From the NCBI RefSeq assembly GCF_009821115.1, contig NZ_VYTY01000001.1, positions 558,001 to 622,000 on the forward strand: DNA of 64,000 nt, written 5' to 3'. Made by a program: the position numbers and the translations under genes. The notes beneath the pieces were generated by a model. That model saw only the letters and a list, made by a program, of their open reading frames with translations, searched no databases and was not told the DNA's origin. This DNA is from Nitrincola alkalisediminis. GTDB taxonomy: Bacteria > Pseudomonadota > Gammaproteobacteria > Pseudomonadales > Balneatricaceae. Within the stretch, counting starts at the first letter, position 1; every line of letters starts with the position of its first letter. Positions 26,074 to 36,233 of this stretch are shown piece by piece.

Positions 26074-28044
26074 TTAGCGATTTGAATACCAAGCCAATTG
26101 TCTTTGTTCCTCTTGGCTCAGTATGCTGGCACTGTAGTTATGCATTTCAGCATAGATGACACCAAAAGTAAGAACGTTTTGCACGTACTGGCGGGTTTCA
26201 TCAAAGGGGATGGTCTCTACCCAAATATCCAAGGGTAAGTGTCCGCGAGCCGACAACCATTGGCGAACTCGGCCAGGACCTGCATTGTATGCGGCGGTCG
26301 CATGGACGCGGTTTCCATTGAAAAAGCCAAGCATCTGAGAAAGGTACGCTGAACCTAGGCGAATATTCGTGTTAGGCTCGTTCAAGCGCTCCAGATCGTC
26401 CAGTGGGATCTCAAAGCGTCTCGCTGTTTCGCGTGCGGTCGCAGGCATGAGCTGCATCAGTCCTCTTGCGCCCGCCCCAGAGCGCGCGACATTCTGAAAT
26501 GCACTTTCTTGACGAGTCACGGCTAGGGCCCACGCAGGATGGATATTGAACTCACGGGTCGCATCCGCAAAGAGTCGCGCGTGTGGTGCGGGGAAGCGTA
26601 GTTCTAAATCATCCCAGCGATCACTGGCAATGGCACCGCGGATACCTTGGAAATACCAGCCCCAGGATTTAAAAAGATGGGCGGCAATATGCAGTTCGTG
26701 ATCAGAAAGGTGTGCGGTGACATGGTTCCATTCAGACCGAGCTAGATCTTCAAAGCCGAGGTGATAAAGCTCATGTATGCGCTGCATAGCCGGCAGTTTT
26801 CGAATTCGCTCGATTTCAGCCGTTGTTGCCTGCTTGGGTTGGTGATTGATTGAGAAAGGCTTGCCTTGCATTTCCGCAGCAATGAATCCGTAGAAACTGC
26901 GATCCGCCACTAAGGTTTGTATAAGCTCTGGTGCTGGGCGTTGGTTAAGACGCATTTGGGTCACCATGTGCCAGTATTGCCAGCGTGGTGTGTTTTTAAC
27001 GTGATCTGGAAGGCGCTGAATGAGCTGGCTAACCGTTGTCCAGTTTTGTTCGGTGAGTGCTAAGCGTATGCGCCACTCCGTCAGCTCTGCAAAATTAAAG
27101 TTCGGGTCAAGTTGAGCCAACAATTGGGGGGCATTGGCATGGAACCCTTTGGCGTAGCGTACACCATGTCTAACGCTGATGGCCTCTTGCTCTTCCGTTG
27201 GAATGGCTAGACTTCGCGTTAACGAAATCCAAAGTTTTAAAGAGCCTTCTAAGTCTTTAGGAGCCAGCTTATTCACCGCAAGCATGGCTAAGCGACGATG
27301 GTGAGGTGTGTTGCGCGTGAGCTGGTTAGGTTGTGCTTGCAGTGTTTCAGGCGAATTATAAATTGACCAGATCAGATTCAGATGGGCTTTGTCTTGATCA
27401 CGGGTGATAAACCGCTCAGCGTAGCGTGCAATACCGATGTTATCCGCTTCGAGCGCTTTCATGAAGCGATCAAAGGCCAGTTCGCGCGAGATACCTTGTT
27501 CATTGATCCAAGCGTCAAATAGAGGATCGCAGGCATTGTTCTGAGACTGGCCCACATTCCAGAGTTGTTCTGCTTGACGGAACGCAGATGCTTTATCACC
27601 TTGCGCCAAGGTGGCTCTGGCTGCAAAGCAATTTAGCCTTGGATTGGGGTGTTTGACCCTTGGATAAAATTCAAGAAAACTATTCCAGCGCTGCTGTTGG
27701 CCCAGTTGAGATGTCCAGCTGTTGAGTAGGCGGTTATAGAGAGGCGTGCCTTGATACTGGTCCAAGAGTTCTTCAACTTCGCCAGCATTAAGCCTGGGCA
27801 ATTGTTTAGATTGTTCCGAAAAGGTTAGATAGGGCAGAAGTGGGTAGTTCTGCAGTTGTTTCAAGCCATTGATATAGTCAGTTTGATTGCCTGTTTCCAA
27901 TGCATTTAATGTTGATAAGTAAAGTGTTCTTTGGCTCTCAAGCGAGGGGGTGGCTTGAACACAGGATGAGAGCAAAACGCTAGCCGTAAGCGCACAAAAA
28001 AACTGGGTACCAGGCACGATAAGATGACTCCGATTGTTTAACAC
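26074..28044 (-). CDS. slt: Soluble-type lytic murein transglycosylase (Slt70-like)
   Basis: Cleaves peptidoglycan to 1,6-anhydro-muropeptides, 656 residues. An N-terminal signal with a possible lipobox (VLLSSC) is followed by the alpha-superhelical U/L domains typical of Slt70. The C-terminal SLT catalytic domain contains the catalytic Glu in VTRQESAFQNVARSGAGARG, then LMQLMPATARETARR, NIRLGSAYL and AAYNAGPGRVRQWL. Periplasmic, perhaps outer-membrane anchored through the Cys. Monocistronic by context, divergent from uup. Confidence 0.93.
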   Translation of the reverse strand: MLNNRSHLIVPGTQFFCALTASVLLSSCVQATPSLESQRTLYLSTLNALETGNQTDYINGLKQLQNYPLLPYLTFSEQSKQLPRLNAGEVEELLDQYQGTPLYNRLLNSWTSQLGQQQRWNSFLEFYPRVKHPNPRLNCFAARATLAQGDKASAFRQAEQLWNVGQSQNNACDPLFDAWINEQGISRELAFDRFMKALEADNIGIARYAERFITRDQDKAHLNLIWSIYNSPETLQAQPNQLTRNTPHHRRLAMLAVNKLAPKDLEGSLKLWISLTRSLAIPTEEQEAISVRHGVRYAKGFHANAPQLLAQLDPNFNFAELTEWRIRLALTEQNWTTVSQLIQRLPDHVKNTPRWQYWHMVTQMRLNQRPAPELIQTLVADRSFYGFIAAEMQGKPFSINHQPKQATTAEIERIRKLPAMQRIHELYHLGFEDLARSEWNHVTAHLSDHELHIAAHLFKSWGWYFQGIRGAIASDRWDDLELRFPAPHARLFADATREFNIHPAWALAVTRQESAFQNVARSGAGARGLMQLMPATARETARRFEIPLDDLERLNEPNTNIRLGSAYLSQMLGFFNGNRVHATAAYNAGPGRVRQWLSARGHLPLDIWVETIPFDETRQYVQNVLTFGVIYAEMHNYSASILSQEEQRQLAWYSNR

Positions 28045-28154
28045 TGAATTAAAGAGAGTGTAGCGTTTTTTTAGGCTTTTAGAGAAGAGATTAGGCCGAT
28101 TTCGTGTCTTTAGGGTAGAATAGTATTTTTTGATTCAAGACCCTTGAGAATTTC

Positions 28155-30056
28155 ATGTCACTGATCCGAATAGATTCGTTGTCGCTTGCGTTTGGTACAC
28201 AAATTATCCTAGACAACGCTTCCTTGCAGATAGAGGCAGGTGAGCGTGTTGCATTGGTCGGTTTAAATGGCGCAGGTAAATCAACCCTTTTAAAACTGAT
28301 TAACGGTGAGCAGCAGCCTGATAATGGCACTTTATGGCGTGCTCCATCTTTACGCATTGCTCAATTGCCACAAATGTTGCCTGCTGCCGATGAACGACCC
28401 GTTAGAGATGTTGTGACGGCTGGGTTGGCGGATGTATTAGCCCTGCGAGAGCAATATGAAACCTTGGCGATGACGGCCAGTGAATCCGATATGCGCGAAC
28501 TGGATCGCCTGCAGCACGCTTTGGAGGCGGTTGATGGTTGGCAGTTAGAGCAGCGTGTTGACACAATTATTGCGAAACTTGGCCTGGATCCAACCAAAAA
28601 AATGGCGGAGTTGTCTGGAGGTTGGCGTCGAAGAGCGGCATTGGGTGCTGCCTTGGTTCAGAATCCTGATTTGTTGTTACTCGATGAGCCAACCAACCAT
28701 TTGGATATCGAAGCGATTGAGTGGATGGAAAAGATGCTGCTCGACTTCCAGGGCGGCTTGTTGTTTATTTCACACGATCGCTCGTTAGTGGAGCATTTAG
28801 CTACCACTATTCTTGAGTTGGATCGCGGAATTTTGACGCGTTTTCCGGGCAGCTACAGTCAGTATTTAGAGCAAAAACAAGCCCTGTTGGAAGAAGAAGC
28901 GCGGCATCAGGCTGAGTTTGATAAAAAGCTCGCTCAAGAAGAGCGCTGGATACGTCAAGGCATTAAAGCACGGCGTACCCGTAACGAGGGGCGTGTCAGA
29001 GCACTCGAAAAAATGCGAAAAGAGCGCTCCGAGCGACGTATGCGTCAAGGAAATGCGAAATTTGGAATGGACGAGGCTCAGCGCTCAGGTAAATTGGTTA
29101 CTGAGTTGGAGGCCGTCTCCAAGTCGTTTAAAGGCGAATGTTTAATCGATACGCTGACCTTAAGTATTCAGCGCGGTGATCGTATCGGCTTGATTGGTCC
29201 TAATGGCGCAGGTAAGAGTACGTTATTAAAGCTCTTGTTGGGTCAGCTTGAGCCTGACACCGGGACGGTGCGCTTAGGAACTAAGCTGGAAGTCGCTTAT
29301 TTCGATCAAATGCGTGATGCGTTGGACCCCGAGAAAACCATTATCGACAATGTGTCAGGCGGTCGAGAAAGCATTGAAATCAATGGTCGTGCCCGTCATA
29401 TCATCAGTTACCTGTCTGACTTCTTGTTCAGTCCTGAACGTGCGAGAACGCCTGTCAAAGCCCTCTCGGGTGGGGAATGTAACCGAGTGTTGTTGGCAAA
29501 AGTATTCAGTAAACCTGCCAATATTCTTGTCCTCGATGAGCCAACCAACGATCTGGATATAGAAACCCTAGAGCTGTTAGAGGAAATCCTCTTAGAGTTT
29601 CAAGGGACCTTGTTAATTGTCAGCCATGACCGAACCTTTTTGGATCATGTTGTCACCAGTACTCTGGTCTTTGAGGGTAATGGCAAGGTGCAGGAGTATG
29701 TCGGTGGCTATCAGGATTGGTTGCGTCAACGGCCTGTTCTGGAAAAAAGCGCCTCAGTTAAGGCTGACGCAACGCCGCCCGTTTCTTCGCCAAGCTCGGT
29801 GTCTAGTGCCACAGAATCAAAAAGTGCACCAGCGCGCACTAAACTGAGTTACAAGCTTCAGCGCGAGTTAGAAACGCTGCCAGGCCTGTTGGAAAACGCA
29901 GAAGCTGAGTTGGAGAAAATGCGACAAATCTGCTCTGCACCTGATTTTTACAATCAGGATCGTGATCAGGTCGCTAGCCAACTGCAGATGCTTCTGGAGC
30001 TTGAGCAAAAAGCAGAGCAGCTGATGGAGCGTTGGTTAGAACTTGAGGCCATGTAA
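28155..30056 (+). CDS. uup: ABC-F family ATPase Uup
   Basis: Soluble ABC-F protein with two ATPase domains, 633 residues, acting on ribosomes and branched DNA intermediates. Walker A loops are GLNGAGKST and GPNGAGKST, signatures LSGGWRRRAALGAAL and LSGGECNRVLLAK, Walker B LLLLDEPTNHLD and ILVLDEPTNDLD. The linker RWIRQGIKARRTRNEGRVRAL and the C-terminal coiled-coil DNA-binding region (KLSYKLQRELETLPGLLE) identify Uup and not EttA or YheS. The stop codon lies inside the terminator loop. Confidence 0.95.
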   Translation: MSLIRIDSLSLAFGTQIILDNASLQIEAGERVALVGLNGAGKSTLLKLINGEQQPDNGTLWRAPSLRIAQLPQMLPAADERPVRDVVTAGLADVLALREQYETLAMTASESDMRELDRLQHALEAVDGWQLEQRVDTIIAKLGLDPTKKMAELSGGWRRRAALGAALVQNPDLLLLDEPTNHLDIEAIEWMEKMLLDFQGGLLFISHDRSLVEHLATTILELDRGILTRFPGSYSQYLEQKQALLEEEARHQAEFDKKLAQEERWIRQGIKARRTRNEGRVRALEKMRKERSERRMRQGNAKFGMDEAQRSGKLVTELEAVSKSFKGECLIDTLTLSIQRGDRIGLIGPNGAGKSTLLKLLLGQLEPDTGTVRLGTKLEVAYFDQMRDALDPEKTIIDNVSGGRESIEINGRARHIISYLSDFLFSPERARTPVKALSGGECNRVLLAKVFSKPANILVLDEPTNDLDIETLELLEEILLEFQGTLLIVSHDRTFLDHVVTSTLVFEGNGKVQEYVGGYQDWLRQRPVLEKSASVKADATPPVSSPSSVSSATESKSAPARTKLSYKLQRELETLPGLLENAEAELEKMRQICSAPDFYNQDRDQVASQLQMLLELEQKAEQLMERWLELEAM

Positions 30057-30071
30057 ATGGATGGCCTCAAG
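30042..30071 (+). terminator. Terminator hairpin that contains the uup stop codon
   Basis: A perfect 11-bp stem (CTTGAGGCCAT / ATGGCCTCAAG) whose 8-base loop contains the TAA of uup, followed by a T5 run seven bases after the stem. The coding sequence of the last codons forms the left arm. Confidence 0.6.
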
Positions 30072-30076
30072 CAAGG

Positions 30077-30511
30077 TTAACTTTTTACCCTGATGGCTAG
30101 AACATCGCATATGGCACCGTGAAGCACGCCATTTGCTGTTGAACCCAGCAGTAGCGCTAAGCCGTGACGACCGTGACTGCCGACGACAATCAGGTCGGCA
30201 TTAATTTCTTTGGCGACACGGTGTATTTCAGACTCGGTATGCCCAGTCACTATATGGCGCTGCTCTACAGGCTGATCAATCGCGGCACACAGGGTATCAA
30301 GTTTTTGTTGAGCATGCTCGTCCAGTTGCTCTTGTATGGTGGATAAGTCCATGGGGACATCTCCTCCATACGCAAAGGTCAGTGGCTCAACAACATGAAT
30401 AATATTGAGGGCCGCGTCATAACGTTTGGCAAGATCAGCGGCTTTGGTTATGAGTTGCGCGGATTCATCGGACAAGTCAATGGCTAACAAAATGCGGTTG
30501 TAAGTGCTCAT
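30077..30511 (-). CDS. uspA: Universal stress protein A family
   Basis: Single-domain Usp protein, 144 residues. The N-terminal YNRILLAIDLS strand and the ATP-type glycine loop VVGSHGRHGLALLLGSTANGVL followed by CDVLAIRV are canonical. The ATP-binding G-x2-G-x9-G(S/T) spacing is present. Cytoplasmic stress-response protein. Convergent with uup and divergent from the next gene. Confidence 0.88.
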   Translation of the reverse strand: MSTYNRILLAIDLSDESAQLITKAADLAKRYDAALNIIHVVEPLTFAYGGDVPMDLSTIQEQLDEHAQQKLDTLCAAIDQPVEQRHIVTGHTESEIHRVAKEINADLIVVGSHGRHGLALLLGSTANGVLHGAICDVLAIRVKS

Positions 30512-30588
30512 GTTAGTATCCTTTCTCAGTCTGGTCTAAAAATGACGCAGCCTAAGCGCGTCGATGTGTGTACTTATAGGATAGCAGT

Positions 30589-31095
30589 ATGGAATGGGTA
30601 ATCTCTATAGTTGTCATGCTTTCATTGGTTGGTTCTGTGATGTGGATCAAGCCTAGCCCAAGAGAGCGCATGCAATCGCAAATTCGTCTGCATGCGCGAG
30701 CATTGGGATTCATTGTGCAAATAGCAACCATCGAGACACCCCGGGCCAAAGGGGAGATGGATGTTGAGCGAAAGCGTCTACCGGCGTATCGGATTTTACG
30801 ATCGGATCTATCACGCGATGAAAAAGACCAGTGGAATTCCTGGCAGGCATTTCGTGTGGAAAATGTTGCGAATCAGGGGTTGCCAAGCCAGTGGTCTTGG
30901 AAGCGCGGTGAGGGGGTATTGACGTCGGAACAGTGTCAAATGCTGTCTGCGGTCATAGAGTCTTTGCCAGAGTCGGTATTTGCACTCGAGTCATCGCCTA
31001 TGCATTTTACGGTCTATTGGCGCGAGTCAGGTGGGCCCGAGGTGCTAGATCAAATTAAAGCGGCTATCGAGCCTGTTCTAAAAGCCAAGTTTTAA
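30589..31095 (+). CDS. Conserved hypothetical membrane-anchored protein
   Basis: 168 residues. One N-terminal hydrophobic helix (about 3-21, WVISIVVMLSLVGSVMW) is followed by a soluble mixed alpha/beta part beginning KPSPRERMQSQIRLHARALGF. The KPSPRE..... motif recalls proteins found next to uup or topA in pseudomonads, but I know no function. The DUF1653 gene starts eight bases after its stop, so the two are probably cotranscribed. Confidence 0.65.
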   Translation: MEWVISIVVMLSLVGSVMWIKPSPRERMQSQIRLHARALGFIVQIATIETPRAKGEMDVERKRLPAYRILRSDLSRDEKDQWNSWQAFRVENVANQGLPSQWSWKRGEGVLTSEQCQMLSAVIESLPESVFALESSPMHFTVYWRESGGPEVLDQIKAAIEPVLKAKF

Positions 31096-31102
31096 GAGGA
31101 AT

Positions 31103-31330
31103 ATGATGTTGAATCCAACGCCTGGGCGTTATCGTCATTTCAAAGGGGCGGAATACGAGGTCATTGAATGTGCTCGTCATTCTGAAACAGAAGAGTGGTA
31201 TGTTGTCTATCGTCCTCTGTATGGTGACAGAGGGCTCTGGATTCGCCCTGTCACGCTGTTCTGTGAAGAGGTTGTCGACAGTAATGGCAATAGAGTGCCT
31301 CGGTTTCAGAGCTTAGCAGCGGGCTTATAG
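31103..31330 (+). CDS. DUF1653-domain protein
   Basis: 75-residue small domain: PGRYRHFKGAEYEVI...HSETEEWYVVYRPLYGDRGLWIRP, the DUF1653 signature. Function unknown. Two adjacent ATG codons are possible (31103 and 31106). The second has the better distance to GAGGA. Overlaps the end of the convergent next gene by six bases. Confidence 0.85.
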   Translation: MMLNPTPGRYRHFKGAEYEVIECARHSETEEWYVVYRPLYGDRGLWIRPVTLFCEEVVDSNGNRVPRFQSLAAGL

Positions 31331-32062
31331 CTGACGCTGCTTTTGCTCATGATAGGTATCCATCGAATCAGCCAATGCCCCACGTCCAAAATCTTTTCGT
31401 GGCTGCAGCAGATCGAGTTGAACTTGCACCTTATCGAGCCTCTCTTGTTTTTGTCTTTTGGGAACAGTGGCTCTCACCAACATGGCTTTTGCATGTTTTA
31501 GATGCGCCAAGGCGGTGAGTTTATCGTTCTTCTGGATTTGATCCATGGCATGCGTGTAGTGCGCATCGGCTACCAGAGTAATGTTTAGCCAGTAAAGTTC
31601 CAATTGATAGGATTTTGCCAACGAGGCTGTAATTTTTCCTTTACTCACCATTTCGCTAAAAAGTTTTTCAGCAAAACGTATATAAATCTGAGCTTTTCTG
31701 ACCGCACGGTCATTTGTGAAGGCTTCCGGTTTGGGACGGGCTCTGTCGGTGGAATCCTTGATTTTGCTGATATCGGTCATCAAGTCAGAGTCAGGAGCCA
31801 AAATGCCGATTTCTTCTATTAGCGACAAGGCGTGTTGATTTAGCTTGTCAATAATGTCGGATCGACAATTGATTTCCTTCAAGACTGATAGTGCATTAAG
31901 TGTATGTTCTGATTGATCTTTAAGCCACTTCATGCGCGCGCTTTTCGCTGCTTTTTCTTCTTCGCGCGTCGTAATGACATAGTTCAATATCAGTGCTAAA
32001 AGTCCAAGCACGGCGATCAAAAAAAGAAAAATGAGGTTGTCACTGAGCATTCTGTTTGGCAC
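31325..32062 (-). CDS. Hypothetical membrane-anchored helical protein
   Basis: 245 residues with one N-terminal membrane helix (about 8-29, NLIFLFLIAVLGLLALILNYVI) and then a long, charged, almost wholly helical region. Basic stretches (KHAKAMLVRATVPKRQKQERLDK) occur near the end. It lies next to topA, where pseudomonads also carry uncharacterised genes. No domain recognised and no enzymatic motif seen. Confidence 0.6.
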   Translation of the reverse strand: MPNRMLSDNLIFLFLIAVLGLLALILNYVITTREEEKAAKSARMKWLKDQSEHTLNALSVLKEINCRSDIIDKLNQHALSLIEEIGILAPDSDLMTDISKIKDSTDRARPKPEAFTNDRAVRKAQIYIRFAEKLFSEMVSKGKITASLAKSYQLELYWLNITLVADAHYTHAMDQIQKNDKLTALAHLKHAKAMLVRATVPKRQKQERLDKVQVQLDLLQPRKDFGRGALADSMDTYHEQKQRQL

Positions 32063-32221
32063 TCTGATAGGTAAAGGTTAACAGCATTGAACCTATTATC
32101 GTTTTTTTTTCGTAAAGATAAACTGAATGAATTATACAACTTTACTTGACCCGCTGCTAAACAGCACTTATATATGCACCCATGTTTCAGGGCAGACCTC
32201 TGCATTTAAGGATCTAGTTTA

Positions 32222-34867
32222 ATGGGAAAGACCCTCGTTATTGTCGAGTCTCCGGCAAAAGCCAAGACGATCAACAAATACCTCGGTAGCCAATACGTGG
32301 TTAAATCCAGTGTGGGCCATATTCGCGATTTGCCCAGTAGTGGCAGTGGTACGCAAACCGATCCTAAAGAGCGGGCGCGTCAAGCGGCTTTGACCCGTAA
32401 GCTTTCTCCAGAAGAAAAAGCGGAGAACAAAAAGCGCAAATCACATGAACAGCTCATTCGACGAATGGGGGTTGATCCTGAGAATAACTGGGATGCTCGC
32501 TATGAGATCCTGCCAGGAAAAGAAAAAGTTGTAGAGGAATTAAGAAAGCTTGCCAAGTCGGCAGATGCTATTTATCTCGCAACGGACTTGGATCGCGAAG
32601 GAGAGGCTATCGCTTGGCACTTGCGTGAAGCCATTGGCGGAGACGAAACACGCTATAAGCGTGTGGTCTTTAACGAGATCACCAAAAAAGCGATTCAAGA
32701 GGCCTTTGAAGAGCCGGGTGATCTTGCCATGAGCCGTGTTAACGCTCAGCAAGCACGGCGTTTTCTTGATCGTGTGGTAGGTTACATGGTCTCACCGCTG
32801 CTTTGGGAAAAAGTGGCTAGAGGTTTGTCTGCAGGGCGAGTGCAATCCGTTGCGGTTAAGTTGATTGTGGATCGTGAGCGTGAAATCCGAGCCTTTAACC
32901 CTGAAGAGTACTGGGAAGTGTTCGCTCAAACGCAATCGGCTCAAGCCGATCAGTTGCGATTAGGGGTCGTTAAATATAAAGAAGGTGAGTTCCGTCCCAC
33001 CTCTGAGTCCGAAACGAACAACTATCTAGAGCTGCTCAAAACGCAAACCTTTACCGTGGTGTCTCGTGAAGATCGCGCGACCAGCAGTAAGCCGTCGGCT
33101 CCCTTTATCACTTCTACACTGCAACAGGCAGCCAGTACTCGGTTAGGTTTTGGTGTTAAAAAGACCATGATGATGGCGCAGCGCCTGTATGAAGCCGGTT
33201 ACATTACGTACATGCGTACTGACTCAACCAACTTAAGCGTTGATGCCGTAGAATCCTGTCGAGCCTATATACAGACCCAGTTTGGTGAAGCCTATTTGCC
33301 TGAGGCCCCTGTGCGTTATTCAAGCAAAGATGGCGCACAGGAAGCGCATGAGGCGATTCGTCCCTCGGATGTTACGCTGCTGCCCAAAGACTTATCTGGG
33401 ATGGAGTCGGATGCCGAGCGGCTCTACGATTTGATACGTCGTCAGTTTTTGGCTTGTCAGATGATGCCTGCCTTGTACACCAGTACACGCTTAATTGTGC
33501 AAGCAGGCGAGTTTGAACTTTCCACTAAAGGACGCATTTTACGCTTTGATGGTTACACCAAAGTGATGCCAAGCAAGTCCAAAGGCGATGAAGACGTTAT
33601 TTTACCTGACCTAAAAAAAGGTGAGGTCTTAGCGCTTGAATCACTTGATCCTAAACAACATTTTACCAAACCTGCACCTCGTTACACCGAAGCAAGTTTA
33701 GTTAAAGAGCTGGAAAAGCGTGGAATTGGACGACCTTCTACCTACGCTTCGATCATATCAACGATTCAAGATAGAGGGTATGTTGAGTCTCAATCCAGAC
33801 GTTTCTACGCCTGCAAGATGGGTGATATAGTCACCGAGCGCCTGAATGAAAACTTTGCTGATTTGCTGGATTACAGCTTTACGGCACGCATGGAAGCCGA
33901 TCTAGATGAGGTTGCTCAAGGGCAGTTGGATTGGCGAGAGTTGCTCAATCGTTTTTACGCTGATTTTGTCACGCACCTTGAAAAAGCTCAGGATAATGAG
34001 CACGGAATGCGTCCAAACACCCCAACACCAACAAACATTGACTGCCCAGAGTGTGGCCGTAAAATGATGATCAGAACTGGGAGCACGGGCGTGTTTCTAG
34101 GCTGTTCGGGATATAACCTTTCACCGAAAGAGCGCTGCAAATGTACCATTAACCTCATTCCGGGCAATGAAGTGGTCAGTGCGGATGGCGACGATGAAGA
34201 AGAGTCTCGAATTTTGCGCAATAAGCATCGTTGCTCATTATGCGGAACGGCAATGGACTCTTATCTAGTGGATGAGGGGCGTAAGCTGCACGTGTGCGGT
34301 AACAATCCAGATTGCAGTGGTTACGAGATTGAAGAGGGCAGTTATCGCATCAAGGGCTATGATGGCCCGAGTATTGAGTGTGATAAGTGCGGTTCGGATA
34401 TGCAGTTGAAAACCGGTCGTTTTGGTAAGTTTTTTGGGTGCACCAATTCGGCGTGTAAAAACACCCGTAAATTGCTTAAAAATGGTGAAGCCGCACCTCC
34501 GAAAATGGATCCTGTGCCTATGCCTGAATTGGCATGCGAGAAAGTTGACGATACCTATATCTTGCGTGACGGTGCCAGTGGTTTATTTTTGGCGGCCAGT
34601 CAATTTCCGAAAAATCGAGAAACACGTGCACCTTTAGTGTCCGAATTACTGCCTCATCAGTCGGAAATTGATAGTAAATACGCGTTTCTATTCAGTGCGC
34701 CTGTTCAAGACAGTGATGGAAATCCAACGATTGTTCGTTACAGTCGCAAAACAAAAGAGCAGTACGTTATGACGGAGGTCGAGGGTAAGGCAACAGGCTG
34801 GAAGGCCTACTTTACCAACGGTGTCTGGAAAGTGGATGCCCCAGCTAAAAAATCTAGCAAAAGTTAA
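32222..34867 (+). CDS. topA: DNA topoisomerase I
   Basis: Type IA topoisomerase that relaxes negative supercoils, 881 residues. The Toprim domain begins [19 protein letters not shown] with [13 protein letters not shown]. The catalytic Tyr330 lies in [12 protein letters not shown], followed by [10 protein letters not shown] and [15 protein letters not shown]. Tetracysteine zinc fingers ([24 protein letters not shown]) form the C-terminal part. The insertion [20 protein letters not shown] near residue 45 is typical of pseudomonad-type enzymes. AAGGAT precedes the start. Confidence 0.97.
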   Translation: MGKTLVIVESPAKAKTINKYLGSQYVVKSSVGHIRDLPSSGSGTQTDPKERARQAALTRKLSPEEKAENKKRKSHEQLIRRMGVDPENNWDARYEILPGKEKVVEELRKLAKSADAIYLATDLDREGEAIAWHLREAIGGDETRYKRVVFNEITKKAIQEAFEEPGDLAMSRVNAQQARRFLDRVVGYMVSPLLWEKVARGLSAGRVQSVAVKLIVDREREIRAFNPEEYWEVFAQTQSAQADQLRLGVVKYKEGEFRPTSESETNNYLELLKTQTFTVVSREDRATSSKPSAPFITSTLQQAASTRLGFGVKKTMMMAQRLYEAGYITYMRTDSTNLSVDAVESCRAYIQTQFGEAYLPEAPVRYSSKDGAQEAHEAIRPSDVTLLPKDLSGMESDAERLYDLIRRQFLACQMMPALYTSTRLIVQAGEFELSTKGRILRFDGYTKVMPSKSKGDEDVILPDLKKGEVLALESLDPKQHFTKPAPRYTEASLVKELEKRGIGRPSTYASIISTIQDRGYVESQSRRFYACKMGDIVTERLNENFADLLDYSFTARMEADLDEVAQGQLDWRELLNRFYADFVTHLEKAQDNEHGMRPNTPTPTNIDCPECGRKMMIRTGSTGVFLGCSGYNLSPKERCKCTINLIPGNEVVSADGDDEEESRILRNKHRCSLCGTAMDSYLVDEGRKLHVCGNNPDCSGYEIEEGSYRIKGYDGPSIECDKCGSDMQLKTGRFGKFFGCTNSACKNTRKLLKNGEAAPPKMDPVPMPELACEKVDDTYILRDGASGLFLAASQFPKNRETRAPLVSELLPHQSEIDSKYAFLFSAPVQDSDGNPTIVRYSRKTKEQYVMTEVEGKATGWKAYFTNGVWKVDAPAKKSSKS

Positions 34868-34894
34868 TTGGGTGGCCAAGTAGGCTAGGAGAAA

Positions 34895-35422
34895 ATGATG
34901 GCAGAAGTATACCTTGCTAGAACCAATCAGAAGTTGACCTTCGCGCGTTTGCATTTAGAGGCGTTAGCGAATGCTCAGGCGTCATCAGGATGGAGTAAGC
35001 ATGCATTGATTGAATCGTATCAAGAGTCAATCTTGTTTCACCTGATGTCAGCCTATGTGTCCCTTCTTAGAGAGATTGCGGAGCGCTATCGAGTCAACGC
35101 TCAGAGCATTACCGAAATTCATGCATTACAACAGGCATTTGATGAGGCTGGCTTTGAGTCATCAGAGTTGTCTGAGTTGCTGGCGTTGCAAGAGAACCCT
35201 GTGAGTTGGTTACACAAACTGCACAATGCTTACAAAGCCTGTTGGGTAGCCACTGATAAAGTAAAAGAGGTGTCTGCTCAAACAAGCTTATCTGAAATTC
35301 AAGTTATGCAGGTTAATCCTGACCACTCTGAAGACAGTGGTGTTTATCAGGAGTACACGTCTTGGTTGGCTGAATTTAGAGCGCTGCTTGAACGTCAAAG
35401 AGCCGGTATGCAGGAGTGGTAA
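34895..35422 (+). CDS. DUF6586-like protein downstream of topA
   Basis: 175-residue helical protein starting MAEVYLARTNQKLTFARLHLEAL, a pattern I associate with the DUF6586 family that follows topA in pseudomonads. Function unknown. RBS TAGGAGA lies seven bases before the first ATG. Located between topA and the convergent lexA. Confidence 0.7.
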   Translation: MMAEVYLARTNQKLTFARLHLEALANAQASSGWSKHALIESYQESILFHLMSAYVSLLREIAERYRVNAQSITEIHALQQAFDEAGFESSELSELLALQENPVSWLHKLHNAYKACWVATDKVKEVSAQTSLSEIQVMQVNPDHSEDSGVYQEYTSWLAEFRALLERQRAGMQEW

Positions 35423-35431
35423 GCTGCCTGT

Positions 35432-35461
35432 TAAAGTCCGGTCAACCTTAGCCGGACTTAA
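35432..35461. terminator. Bidirectional hairpin between DUF6586 gene and lexA
   Basis: An 8-bp perfect GC-rich stem (AAGTCCGG / CCGGACTT) with a 10-base loop and A/T-rich flanks lies between convergent genes. Plausible terminator for both. Confidence 0.55.
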
Positions 35462-35488
35462 ACCTTGATACACATTTTTCGTCGAGGT

Positions 35489-36112
35489 TTAACTGCCTTG
35501 ACGAATAACTCCGACGCTAATCCCTTCGATGACAAACTCTTCTTGACTTAGGTCGACCAAAATTGGATCGAAGTCTTCATTTTCGGCGATCAATTTTACG
35601 GTTTTACCCTTGCGTTCAAAACGCTTAACCGTGACCTCATCGCCAATACGAGCCACCACGATTTGCCCATTGCGCACGTCTTGAGTTTGATGCACGGCCA
35701 GTAAATCCCCATCGAGTATGCCAATGTTCTTCATGCTCATGCCACGTACACGAAGTAAATAGTGTGCGGATGGCGTAAAAAAGTCGGGAGCAATGGCACA
35801 GCGGCGTTCAATATGCTCAACGGCAAGAACCGGTGATCCTGCCGCGACAGACCCTATAACAGGCAGTTGATTGATGTCGCTATGGACATCCGGATCGGGT
35901 TCGGCATCTGGCAAGCGTATCCCTCTCGATGTATTTTGTATGATCTGGATCGCCCCTTTTTTTTGCAGCGCTTTCAGGTGTTCTTCAGCCGCATTCGCGG
36001 ATTTAAAGCCGAGCTTAAGTGCGATCTCTGCGCGAGTGGGGGGGTAGCCTGTGCTTTCAATGTGTTGACGAATGCAGTCCAACACTAGGGTTTGTCGTTG
36101 AGTTAATTTCAT
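35489..36112 (-). CDS. lexA: SOS regulator LexA
   Basis: Repressor of the SOS regulon with autoproteolytic activity, 207 residues. The N-terminal winged helix ([31 protein letters not shown]) is followed by the cleavage site Ala91-Gly92, the nucleophile Ser126 ([14 protein letters not shown]) and the general base Lys163 ([10 protein letters not shown]). The shared lexA/dinG upstream region carries three LexA boxes, implying autoregulation and control of dinG. Confidence 0.97.
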   Translation of the reverse strand: MKLTQRQTLVLDCIRQHIESTGYPPTRAEIALKLGFKSANAAEEHLKALQKKGAIQIIQNTSRGIRLPDAEPDPDVHSDINQLPVIGSVAAGSPVLAVEHIERRCAIAPDFFTPSAHYLLRVRGMSMKNIGILDGDLLAVHQTQDVRNGQIVVARIGDEVTVKRFERKGKTVKLIAENEDFDPILVDLSQEEFVIEGISVGVIRQGS

Positions 36113-36120
36113 GTTTTTGC

Positions 36121-36136
36121 CTGTTTTTGTGTACAG
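36121..36136. promoter_or_regulatory. LexA box 1 (lexA promoter)
   Basis: CTGTTTTTGTGTACAG: CTGT-N8-ACAG, an almost ideal SOS box nine bases before the lexA start codon on the minus strand. Confidence 0.88.
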
Positions 36137-36139
36137 TTA

Positions 36140-36155
36140 CTGCATTTTTGTACAG
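36140..36155. promoter_or_regulatory. LexA box 2 (lexA promoter)
   Basis: CTGCATTTTTGTACAG: CTG-N10-CAG with a full ACAG right half. Paired with box 1 at a 19-base centre-to-centre distance, suitable for cooperative binding as at E. coli lexA. Confidence 0.82.
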
Positions 36156-36179
36156 TATTTTCATTAGGTCAAGTATTAT

Positions 36180-36195
36180 CTGTTTGTATATCCAG
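36180..36195. promoter_or_regulatory. LexA box 3 (dinG side)
   Basis: CTGTTTGTATATCCAG: CTG-N10-CAG with a TATAT centre, 39 bases before the dinG start codon. Probably controls dinG. Confidence 0.75.
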
Positions 36196-36233
36196 TATTT
36201 TGTTAAAATAGGCGCAAGGTTTATGAGAGGGAC

